Part shown: piece by piece, positions 1-5,754 of the stretch
Position numbering within the stretch: the stretch's first letter is position 1
Layout of the letters: each line of letters starts with the position of its first letter
Source of the DNA: Betaproteobacteria bacterium
GTDB lineage: Bacteria; Pseudomonadota; Gammaproteobacteria; Burkholderiales; Burkholderiaceae
Length of the DNA stretch: 7,991 nucleotides
Direction of reading: 5' to 3'
Assembly (NCBI GenBank): GCA_018969885.1
Contig: JAGWXN010000152.1
Location: 1-7,991 of the forward strand
Position numbers and translations under genes: made by a program
The notes under the pieces: model-generated
Seen by the model: the letters and a program-made list of their open reading frames with translations, nothing else
Told to the model about the DNA's origin: nothing
The model's database searches: none

Positions 1-113
1 GGAACGGTAGCGGCCGACGCGGGCGTGGCTGTCAGTCCCAGAGAAAAACCGACCGAGAGTGTGCCGGCTGCACCGGCCTTCAGAAACTGGCGGCGATCAA
101 TCGTGATTGTCAT
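1..113 (-). CDS. IorB-type molybdopterin subunit, N-terminus only (partial)
   Basis: The reverse strand opens at ATG 113-111 and stays open to the window edge, giving 37 residues. The start is MTITIDRRQFLKAGAAG, a twin-arginine (Tat) signal with the RRxFLK core at residues 7-12. It is followed by a hydrophobic stretch and an Ala-rich probable cleavage region near residues 30-35 (TPASAA). It lies 13 bp downstream of the (2Fe-2S) subunit gene, with a G-rich Shine-Dalgarno (GAGGGGGG) overlapping that gene's stop codon. In the xanthine-dehydrogenase/IorAB family the large molybdenum-cofactor subunit follows the small Fe-S subunit and often has a Tat leader, because the cofactor is inserted before export. 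The catalytic domain is outside the window, so the identification rests on the leader and the neighbour. A different Tat-exported oxidoreductase subunit is possible. Confidence 0.72.
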   Translation of the reverse strand, partial: MTITIDRRQFLKAGAAGTLSVGFSLGLTATPASAATV

Positions 114-126
114 CGTGGTTCCCCCC

Positions 127-588
127 TCAGGCGGCCTGGGCTGCGCGCTTGACCGCCGCACAGATTCGCTGATGCGTGCCGCAACGGCACAGGTTGCCGG
201 CGAGCGCGTCATTGATTTGCGCATCGCTTGGCTTGGGGTTTTTGGCGAGCAGCGCGGCGCTGGTCATGACCATGCCGTTGGTGCAATAGCCGCACTGCAC
301 CGCCTGCGTATCGATGAAGGCCTGCTGGACCTTACCCGGCTTGCCGTCGACCATCAGGCCTTCGAGCGTGGTGACTGCGCGACCCTGCACGGCCGACACT
401 GGCACGGAACAAGACCGGGCGACTTCGCCGTTGATGTGCACGGTACAGGTTCCGCACTGTGCAAGGCCACAGCCAAATTTCGGGCCATTCAACTGCAGAT
501 CGTTACGCAGCACGTAAAGCAACGGGGTGTCGGCATCGGCGTCGACACTTTGCGTGCGGCCGTTGACGTTGAGCGTATAACGCGGCAT
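127..588 (-). CDS. (2Fe-2S)-binding small subunit of an IorAB-type molybdenum hydroxylase
   Basis: This 153-residue protein has the normal length and layout of the small subunit of two-subunit molybdenum hydroxylases (isoquinoline 1-oxidoreductase alpha, nicotinate dehydrogenase and relatives). Residues about 1-75 form a plant-ferredoxin-type domain whose [2Fe-2S] ligands are C40, C45, C48 and C60 (CGLAQCGTC...C). Residues about 80-153 form the helical second [2Fe-2S] domain with C99, C102, C134 and C136 (QCGYCTNGM and CRCGTHQRI). All eight cluster ligands are present. It passes electrons from the molybdenum centre towards an acceptor. There is no signal peptide, while the downstream partner has a Tat leader, so co-export as a folded complex is a reasonable inference. 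The start at 588-586 has an excellent Shine-Dalgarno (GAGGAGAA). The exact substrate is not deducible. Confidence 0.93.
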   Translation of the reverse strand: MPRYTLNVNGRTQSVDADADTPLLYVLRNDLQLNGPKFGCGLAQCGTCTVHINGEVARSCSVPVSAVQGRAVTTLEGLMVDGKPGKVQQAFIDTQAVQCGYCTNGMVMTSAALLAKNPKPSDAQINDALAGNLCRCGTHQRICAAVKRAAQAA

Positions 589-753
589 CAGCTTCTCCTC
601 CTGGTTTTACAACTAAAAGCCTTTGACAGGCATTGATCGTCTCCGGAGCCGGTCGGCGACCCGCTCACGAATGCAGATGCGAGCCTGACGGCGCTCGGTC
701 TGCGGGTCAGCAATAACCTTATGACAGACCGGGGAAATCTGCATCCAAGCGTT

Positions 754-1989
754 TCATCCGAGAATGCCGCGAGCCCGAAGCGCTTCGACCTGATCAGCAG
801 TTACACCGATCTCGGCAAGGACCGACTCGCGGTCTTCGCCCAGGCGCGGCGCAGCGCTTCGAATGCCCCCCGGCGTGACGGACAGTTTGGGCACGACACC
901 TGGCACCAGGATTTCGTCCCCATCGCGGGTCCGTTGGCGCTGCAGCATGCCTCGCGCCTGATAGTGGGGGTCTTCAGCGATGTCGCGCGCGGTGTAGATC
1001 CGCCCAGCCGGCACCCGGGCCCGCCCCAGCACATCCAGGACCTCGACCACCGAACGCGAGCCGGTCCAATCGCTGATCGCCGCATCGAGCTCCAACGCCC
1101 GCGCCACCCGCCCCGCGTTATCGGCAAGCGTCGGGTCATCGCCCAGGTCAGCGCGCCCGATCGTTTGCATGAGTCGCTTGAAAATGCTGTCGCCGTTACC
1201 GGCAATCAGCACCGCACCGTCGCTACAGGCGTAGGCATTTGAGGGCGCGATGCCTGGCAGCGCCGAACCGGCTGGCTCGCGCACCACACCGAAGGCATCA
1301 AACTCGGGGATCAGGCTCTCCATCACGTTGAACACCGATTCATAGAGCGCGACGTCGATCACCTGTCCGCGGCCGCCATTGGCCTGCCGATGATGAAGCG
1401 CAGTCAGCACGCCAATTGTTCCGTGCAGCGCGGCCAGCGTGTCACCGATGGAAATGCCGCAACGCACCGGAAGCCGTCCCGTCTCGCCGGTGAGGTGCCG
1501 AAGCCCACCCATCGCCTCGCCAATCGCGCCAAATCCCGGCAGGTCGCGATAGGGGCCGGTCTGACCATAGCCGGAAATGCGCAGCATGATGAGCCCGGGG
1601 TTGCTGCTCGACAGCGTGTCGTAATCCATCCCCCACGATTCCAGGGTGCCCGGCCGAAAATTTTCGATCAGTACATCAGCGCTTGCGATCAGTTGCCGTG
1701 CAATGCCCTGACCTTCTTCGGTACGCAGATCGATCGCGATCGAACGCTTGTTCCTTGACTGCACCTGCCACCAGACCGAGGTGCCATCCTTGATCAGTCG
1801 CCAGTTGCGCAGCGGGTCCCCCGCGCCTGGCGGCTCGATCTTGATGACGTCGGCACCAAAATCGGCCAGCGTCTTGCCTGCAAAGGGGCCCGCAATCAGC
1901 TGGCCCATTTCCACGACGCGCAGACCGGCCAATGCCTGGGGAGAGACGGTTGGCGTCACTTGCGACGCCGCAATACTCGGATTCATCAT
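754..1989 (-). CDS. CaiB/BaiF (class III) CoA-transferase
   Basis: About 411 residues, the usual length for formyl-CoA:oxalate-type transferases, which move CoA between carboxylic acids. The family signature is present: GLRVVEMGQLIAGPFAGKTLADFGADVIKIE near residues 22-52, NKRSIAIDL near 80-88, DVLIENFRPG near 105-114 and ISGYGQTGPY near 138-147. The conserved catalytic aspartate is in the GISIGDTLAALHG segment (about Asp183), which forms the aspartyl-CoA intermediate in characterised members. Three in-frame starts lie in tandem: GTG 1992, ATG 1989 and ATG 1986. GGAG lies 6 nt before ATG 1989 but only 3 nt before the GTG, so 1989 is preferred and 1986 is also possible. The gene starts 24 bp after a Bug receptor stop and is probably co-transcribed with it. 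Donor and acceptor acids are unknown. Confidence 0.93.
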   Translation of the reverse strand: MMNPSIAASQVTPTVSPQALAGLRVVEMGQLIAGPFAGKTLADFGADVIKIEPPGAGDPLRNWRLIKDGTSVWWQVQSRNKRSIAIDLRTEEGQGIARQLIASADVLIENFRPGTLESWGMDYDTLSSSNPGLIMLRISGYGQTGPYRDLPGFGAIGEAMGGLRHLTGETGRLPVRCGISIGDTLAALHGTIGVLTALHHRQANGGRGQVIDVALYESVFNVMESLIPEFDAFGVVREPAGSALPGIAPSNAYACSDGAVLIAGNGDSIFKRLMQTIGRADLGDDPTLADNAGRVARALELDAAISDWTGSRSVVEVLDVLGRARVPAGRIYTARDIAEDPHYQARGMLQRQRTRDGDEILVPGVVPKLSVTPGGIRSAAPRLGEDRESVLAEIGVTADQVEALRARGILG

Positions 1990-2013
1990 CACGCGCTCCG
2001 AATCAATCAGGCT

Positions 2014-2991
2014 TCAGTCGATGGTGGCACCTGACTCACGAACGATCTTCGCCCAGCGAGGCAGGTCGGCTGCCACCAGTTGTGCAAACGCCGTGGGCGA
2101 ACTGGTAAACGGCTCGCAGCCCTTCGAGGCGAGTTTTTCAACCGTCTCCGGTGCGGCAATCGCTTTGACGATTTCGTGATGAAGGCGGGAAACGATCGCG
2201 GGTGGCGTGCCGGCGGGCGCAAACACACCATACCAGGGCGTGGACCCAAAGCCCGGGATGGTTTCGCCAATGGTTGGAACATTGGGTAACGCGGCAACGC
2301 GCGTTTCATTGACCACGCCCAGCACCCTCAGCTTTCCCGTACCGATGAATGCAATTGCTGAGGGCAGGCTCTGCACCGAGACCTGCACCTGCCCGCTCAG
2401 GAGATCGGTCACGGCGGCGGATGCGCCCTTATAAGGCACATGAACCATGTCGATTCCAGCGGCTCTACCCAGCATCTCGCCGATCAGGTGATTGAGCGTG
2501 CCGTTCCCAGCCGAGCCGATCATGATCTTGCCCGGCTGCCGTTTCGCCTGCGCCACCAGTTCATTGATATTGACCGCGGGAAACGAAGGATTGGCGACCA
2601 GTACATAGCCGGCCGTTGCTACGGGGGTGACGGGCTCGAAATCGCGAATTGGATCAAAACCGGTCTGACGATAGAGCGCTGGATTGATCACGTGCGCGCT
2701 GTTCACCGTGAGAAGCAGCGTTTGTCCATCGGCCCGGGCGCGCGCAGCCAGCGCCGTACCGATGTTTCCACCCGCGCCGGGGCGGTTATCAACGATCCAT
2801 TGAACGCCTGTCTGCTCGGCAAGCCTCTGGACAAGGATGCGCGCAATCGCGTCGTTTGCGCCACCGGCCGCCTGGGGAACAATCAGCGTCACGGGCTTGC
2901 GGGGCAGTGCCGGCGGCTCGGCCGCATGCGCGGGCGCAAGCGAAGCGGTGCCCAGCACCGCAGTCAGTAGTGATGGCAGCAGCCCTTTCAT
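2014..2991 (-). CDS. Bug-family (TctC-like) periplasmic solute receptor 1
   Basis: A 325-residue tripartite tricarboxylate transporter receptor. Residues 1-23 are a Sec signal peptide (MKGLLPSLL..., AHA cleavage after about residue 23). The mature protein shows the family landmarks: PVTLIVPQAAGGANDAIAR with the conserved ligand-loop Asp at about residue 47, DNRPGAGGNIG, the GSAGNGTLNHL segment, VHVPYKGA, GKLRVLGV and LPNVPTIGE. The open frame extends 16 codons further upstream, but ATG 2991 is preferred: it gives a clean signal peptide and has GGGAG 7 nt before it. The PQAAGG segment replaces the more common PFxPGG. Bug receptors bind small carboxylates such as amino acids, nicotinate or aromatic acids. 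Its position first in a unit with a CoA-transferase and an IorAB-type hydroxylase suggests that it captures that pathway's substrate. No TctA/TctB genes are adjacent. Confidence 0.95.
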   Translation of the reverse strand: MKGLLPSLLTAVLGTASLAPAHAAEPPALPRKPVTLIVPQAAGGANDAIARILVQRLAEQTGVQWIVDNRPGAGGNIGTALAARARADGQTLLLTVNSAHVINPALYRQTGFDPIRDFEPVTPVATAGYVLVANPSFPAVNINELVAQAKRQPGKIMIGSAGNGTLNHLIGEMLGRAAGIDMVHVPYKGASAAVTDLLSGQVQVSVQSLPSAIAFIGTGKLRVLGVVNETRVAALPNVPTIGETIPGFGSTPWYGVFAPAGTPPAIVSRLHHEIVKAIAAPETVEKLASKGCEPFTSSPTAFAQLVAADLPRWAKIVRESGATID

Positions 2992-3094
2992 CGGAGGTCT
3001 CCCGGGTCTGGATTGGACTGCGCGGCATGCTAGGCCCACAGGCCAGTCGGGAGAATCGCGATGTCAGCGAACGAGCCTTCGCAAAGCGCGAAGG
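2992..3094 (-). promoter_or_regulatory. Intergenic leader between the LysR gene and Bug receptor 1
   Basis: This 103-bp gap precedes the left-hand catabolic unit and is the only obvious place for its promoter. A weak -10-like TAGCAT lies near 3027-3032 on the minus strand without a convincing -35. A -35-like CTGACA (about 3060-3065) has no matching -10 at normal spacing. An imperfect dyad of GGCC arms around CACA (3030-3046) is a possible operator. The promoter may depend on an activator, or transcription may come from the upstream LysR gene; the sequence does not decide between these. Confidence 0.3.
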
Positions 3095-3096
3095 CT
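3074..3096 (-). terminator. Perfect 9-bp stem-loop at the 3' end of the LysR gene, no U-tract
   Basis: AGCCTTCGC (3074-3082) and GCGAAGGCT (3088-3096) are exact reverse complements around a 5-nt loop. The structure starts inside the LysR stop codon (3095-3097) as transcribed. No run of T follows on either strand, so it is not a classical intrinsic terminator. It may protect the 3' end, slow polymerase, or partly separate LysR from the downstream Bug operon. Confidence 0.45.
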
Positions 3097-3997
3097 AGCG
3101 CGAGGCTGCAGATGCCAGATGCGCGAGCATCAGCCGGCCACTACGCGACAGGCGTTCGGGATCGCGCGTGCCGATCAGCAGTTCGCGCTCCACCCAGTCA
3201 CCGGTCAGATCCACGCGGGCCAGCCCCATTGAGCGGATGTGCGGCTGCACGGCGTCCAGCGGCAGCACCGCCACCCCCAGTCCGGCAGCAACCATCTGAC
3301 ACATCGCGTCAAAGCTTCGGACATGTACCCGCACCCGTAGCGCCGCACCCACCGCGCTCGCTTCAACAGCCAGACGCTGGGCGAGCGAGGTACCCTGCGA
3401 CAGGCTCACCATGTCGTGCCCCACCAGGTCGGCAAGTGCCACTCGACGTCTGCGCGCGAGCCGATGGCCCCTGGGCACCACCAGCACCAGACGGTCCCGC
3501 CGATAGGCCTGCGTGTGCAGGCCGAGCGGATCGACGCGCTCGGCAAAAATGCCGATCTCGGCGCGGCCGTCGAGCACAGCCATCACCACTTCGCTGCTGT
3601 CGTGCTCGTGCAGTTCGATTCGTAAGCGCGGATGTAATGCGCCAAAGGCTGCCAGATCAGCCGGCAAAAACTGCGTCACCGCCGACGTATTGGCCCACAG
3701 CCGAACCACGCCGACCACACCGCGAGCATGATCGGACAGGTCGGCAGCCAGGCGGTCCACCTCGCCCAAAATCCGCTGGGCATGCGCGACCAGGGCCTCG
3801 CCTGCAGCGGTCGCGCGCACGCCCCTTGAGTGGCGCTCGAGAAGCGGTGAGCCCACTGCGGCCTCGAGATCGGCCATGCGGCGACTCGCCGCCGCGAGCG
3901 CAAGATGGGTGTGCTCTGCGCCCTTGCTGATGCTGCCGCTTCGAATCACCCGCACAAAGAGTGCGAGCGAAACCAGATCCAGTCGATGCAGATTCAT
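3095..3997 (-). CDS. LysR-type transcriptional regulator
   Basis: A 300-residue LysR-family regulator of normal length. Residues about 6-65 form the winged helix-turn-helix (LALFVRVIRSGSISKGAE, then ASRRMADLEAAVGSPLLERHSRG and the closing T-AAGEAL). Residues about 90-295 form the two-lobed effector-binding domain, with the recognisable EIGIF, HRLARRR and AAGLGVAVLPL segments. It would bind a small co-inducer and act near its own promoter. The ATG at 3997 fits the family N-terminus but has no strong Shine-Dalgarno. It is divergent from the Bug-cupin-Bug block (135-bp gap) and points the same way as the left catabolic block, which starts 103 bp after its stop. It could therefore control either or both; regulation of the divergent block is the more usual arrangement. 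Confidence 0.94.
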   Translation of the reverse strand: MNLHRLDLVSLALFVRVIRSGSISKGAEHTHLALAAASRRMADLEAAVGSPLLERHSRGVRATAAGEALVAHAQRILGEVDRLAADLSDHARGVVGVVRLWANTSAVTQFLPADLAAFGALHPRLRIELHEHDSSEVVMAVLDGRAEIGIFAERVDPLGLHTQAYRRDRLVLVVPRGHRLARRRRVALADLVGHDMVSLSQGTSLAQRLAVEASAVGAALRVRVHVRSFDAMCQMVAAGLGVAVLPLDAVQPHIRSMGLARVDLTGDWVERELLIGTRDPERLSRSGRLMLAHLASAASR

Positions 3998-4023
3998 CGG
4001 AGTGCCACCGCGATCCAGGAACG

Positions 4024-4052
4024 TGGACAGTGTAAGGGCTTTCGCCTACAGT
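4024..4052 (+). promoter_or_regulatory. Candidate sigma70 promoter for the Bug-cupin-Bug operon
   Basis: TGGACA at 4024-4029 matches the -35 consensus at 5 of 6 positions. TACAGT at 4047-4052 matches the -10 consensus at 4 of 6. The spacer is exactly 17 bp. Transcription would start near 4059, giving a leader of about 75 nt before ATG 4133. Confidence 0.5.
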
Positions 4053-4057
4053 CTCAG
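4029..4057 (-). promoter_or_regulatory. Candidate opposing promoter for the LysR gene
   Basis: On the minus strand CTGAGA (4057-4052) matches the -35 consensus at 4 of 6, and TACACT (4034-4029) matches the -10 at 4 of 6, again with a 17-bp spacer. It lies almost exactly over the plus-strand promoter, so the two would compete for polymerase. It is weaker than the plus-strand candidate. Confidence 0.33.
4031..4050. promoter_or_regulatory. Candidate LysR operator, TGTA-N12-TACA dyad
   Basis: The half-sites TGTA (4031-4034) and TACA (4047-4050) are exact inverted copies, and two further inner positions also pair symmetrically (6 of 8 per arm). The dyad spans the spacer and touches both candidate -10 elements. 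It does not contain the classical LysR T-N11-A spacing, so assignment to this regulator rests on position rather than on motif. Confidence 0.4.
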
Positions 4058-4069
4058 CCCCGGGAGGCC

Positions 4070-4090
4070 CCGGCTCTGAAGGGAGCCCGG
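4070..4090 (+). other. GC-rich hairpin in the Bug receptor 2 leader
   Basis: GGCTC (4072-4076) pairs with GAGCC (4083-4087) around a 6-nt loop, and two more C-G pairs form below it across a bulged C at 4088. There is no following T-run. It may simply reflect high GC content; a role in leader structure is possible but unproven. Confidence 0.22.
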
Positions 4091-4132
4091 TCCCGTGAGG
4101 CCGTGGCACCCTCCCTTCGCAAGGAAACAACC

Positions 4133-5122
4133 ATGGAAATCTGCAACACACGGCGCCGATGGCTGGGCGCCCTCGCTGGCGTGACCGCCGCCTTCGGTGC
4201 GCCAGCCGTGTACGCGCAATCCGGCGCCAGTTGGCCGCAGCGCCCGGTGCGGCTGGTGGTCGCCTTCGCGCCCGGTGGGCCCGCAGACATCGTGGGCCGC
4301 ATTCTGGCGCAGTCTCTCCAGGGCGCGCTCAATCAAAGCGTGGTGGTCGAGAACCGTGCCGGCGCAGGTGGCAATATCGCCTCGCGTTATGTGGCGCGTG
4401 AACCCGCTGACGGCTACACGCTCCTGGTGAACACCTCGTCGATGGCGGTCAATCAGACCCTGTTTCGGGACCCAGGCTACGACCTGCTGAGCGATGTGAC
4501 TGCCATTGGTCTGGTGGCCGCTTCGCCCAACATTCTGGTTGTTCCGGTATCCGAGCCGGCCAACAACCTGCGCGAGTTTTTTGCGCGCTACAAGGGCCGC
4601 GCGCTTTCCTATGGGTCGGCGGGCATCGGCAGCACGCCGCACCTCACGGGCGACCACGTGCTGCGCGTGCTGGGCGGACTCGATGCCGTGCATGTGCCTT
4701 ATCAAGGCGCAGCGCCAGCCCTCACCGCCGCCATTGCAGGGCAGGTTGAGGTCTCGAGCATCGCGCTGCCCCCCGCTGTTCCGCAGATCAAGGCGGGTAA
4801 GGTCAAGGCGCTGGCCGTGACCAGCCTGAAGCGACTCGAGTCCCTACCTGATGTGCCCACCGTCGCCGAGGCGGGCTTCCCCGATTTCGAGGACTACACC
4901 TGGGTAGGCCTGTTCGGTCCGCCTCGCCTGCCCGCCGACATCGTCGAGCGGCTCAATGCCAGCATCGGTCAGATGGTGCGGCAGCCCGAGGTACGCGAGC
5001 GCCTGGCGGCAGCCGGCATGGAACCCCTCCCCGGCACCCCTGCCGAATTCACCGCCTACCTGCGCCGCGAAGTCACCAAATGGCGCAGCATCGTCAAACA
5101 GACCGGAGTCACCCCGCAATGA
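4133..5122 (+). CDS. Bug-family (TctC-like) periplasmic solute receptor 2
   Basis: A 329-residue receptor. The N-terminus MEICNTRRRWLGALAG has consecutive arginines before the hydrophobic core (residues about 10-25), so it is a Tat-like or arginine-rich Sec signal, probably cut after VYA at residue 28. Mature landmarks are RPVRLVVAFAPGGPADIVGR with the ligand-loop Asp at about residue 52, VENRAGAGGNIAS, REPADGYTLLVN, GSAGIGSTPHLTGD, VHVPYQGAAPALTA, GKVKALAV and LPDVPTVAEAG. The frame is open 76 codons further upstream, across the promoter and into the antisense of LysR, but ATG 4133 has AAGGA 7 nt upstream and gives a proper signal peptide. It is first in the rightward operon and overlaps the cupin gene by 4 bp. 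The ligand is unknown; carboxylates are typical for the family. Confidence 0.95.
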   Translation: MEICNTRRRWLGALAGVTAAFGAPAVYAQSGASWPQRPVRLVVAFAPGGPADIVGRILAQSLQGALNQSVVVENRAGAGGNIASRYVAREPADGYTLLVNTSSMAVNQTLFRDPGYDLLSDVTAIGLVAASPNILVVPVSEPANNLREFFARYKGRALSYGSAGIGSTPHLTGDHVLRVLGGLDAVHVPYQGAAPALTAAIAGQVEVSSIALPPAVPQIKAGKVKALAVTSLKRLESLPDVPTVAEAGFPDFEDYTWVGLFGPPRLPADIVERLNASIGQMVRQPEVRERLAAAGMEPLPGTPAEFTAYLRREVTKWRSIVKQTGVTPQ

Positions 5123-5724
5123 GCGAATCGTCAAATCCCCCGAAAGGTCATGTCCGCCGAATCGTCACCGGCCACGACGAGCAAGGGCGATCCTTTGTGA
5201 CCGAAGACCGGGCTGCGCCCACGGTGCACACCAACCCTAAGCGCGTGGGCTATGTGATGACACAGCTCTGGATCACCGACGACACCCCTGCCGCGATCGA
5301 CAATGGCCCCGACCCCACGCTGCGTCCGGTCAAGCTCGAGCCCCCGCCGCGTGGCAGCGTGGTGCGCATCATCGAGTTCGGACCCGAAGGCGACTGGATC
5401 CGGAACATCGATGCTTCGGGCACCCGCGAAGCCTGGGGCGCGCTGGGGACCGCCACCGCCTCCACCAATACCGAGGGCAAGGCGAAGCATCCTTTCATGC
5501 ATCGCACCGAGAGTGTCGATTACGCACTGGTGCTCGATGGCGAGATCACCCTCGTGCTCGACAAAGAGGAAGTCCTCATGAAAAAGGGCGACTTTCTGGT
5601 GGAGCGCGGCACCAACCACGCCTGGGCCAACCGCTCAGGCAAGCCCTGTCGCATGCTGTTCGTGCTGATCGGTGGCAGCTTCGATCCCGAGATCAGCCGG
5701 CACTTCGGCAGCATCGAACACTGA
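5119..5724 (+). CDS. Cupin-domain protein
   Basis: A 201-residue protein with a single C-terminal cupin barrel and no signal peptide, so probably cytoplasmic. Residues about 124-141 correspond to cupin motif 1 (HPFMHRTESVDYALVLDG), in which the usual HxH...E reads H128-x-T130...D134. Residues 157-171 correspond to motif 2 (GDFLVERGTNHAWAN), keeping H167 and N171 but lacking the proline. Possible metal ligands are therefore H128, D134 and H167, fewer than the classic set. Residues 1-110 are a less characteristic N-terminal part. The layout resembles the HRTxSxDY-type cupins found near degradation genes in proteobacteria, whose activity is not established to my knowledge. The ATG overlaps the preceding stop (ATGA), and GGAG lies 10 nt upstream, indicating translational coupling. 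A 13-codon longer start inside the receptor gene is less likely. Confidence 0.9.
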   Translation: MSESSNPPKGHVRRIVTGHDEQGRSFVTEDRAAPTVHTNPKRVGYVMTQLWITDDTPAAIDNGPDPTLRPVKLEPPPRGSVVRIIEFGPEGDWIRNIDASGTREAWGALGTATASTNTEGKAKHPFMHRTESVDYALVLDGEITLVLDKEEVLMKKGDFLVERGTNHAWANRSGKPCRMLFVLIGGSFDPEISRHFGSIEH

Positions 5725-5754
5725 AGCATAGTGAGCCGTCCGCGAGGAATTACC

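Larger units (their letters stand above)
3998..4132. promoter_or_regulatory. Divergent LysR / Bug receptor 2 control region
   Basis: This 135-bp non-coding gap separates the two divergent starts (LysR at 3997, Bug receptor 2 at 4133). LysR-type regulators commonly bind such gaps to repress themselves and activate the opposite gene. The region contains opposing promoter-like elements and a dyad, annotated separately. The plus-strand end carries a good Shine-Dalgarno, AAGGA at 4121-4125, 7 nt before the ATG. Confidence 0.65.

Noticed and set aside
623..628. Consensus-like TTGACA on the plus strand
   Set aside because: No -10 element at suitable spacing and no plus-strand gene follows; probably chance.
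25..636. Plus-strand open frame of 203 codons at the left end
   Set aside because: It is antisense to the (2Fe-2S) subunit, whose eight cysteines and strong Shine-Dalgarno show which strand is coding.
697..730. GGTCTG/CAGACC inverted repeat downstream of the CoA-transferase
   Set aside because: Only 6 bp of stem with a 22-nt loop and no T-run; expected by chance in a GC-rich 164-bp gap, so not annotated as a terminator.
1730..1743. Perfect 14-bp palindrome of GATC/CGCG units
   Set aside because: It lies within the codons for the conserved KRSIAIDL motif of the CoA-transferase and is explained by coding; about one such palindrome is expected by chance in a window this size.
3061..3930. Long plus-strand open frame (289 codons) opposite the LysR gene
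   Set aside because: It is the antisense frame of a well-supported LysR gene; its translation is Pro/Arg/Ala-rich low-complexity sequence typical of GC-rich shadow frames, with no recognisable domain.
4002..4109. GTGCCAC and GTGGCAC inverted 7-mers near both ends of the divergent gap
   Set aside because: Arms separated by 94 bp and only 7 bp long; a chance pair of this size is expected in a 135-bp GC-rich region.
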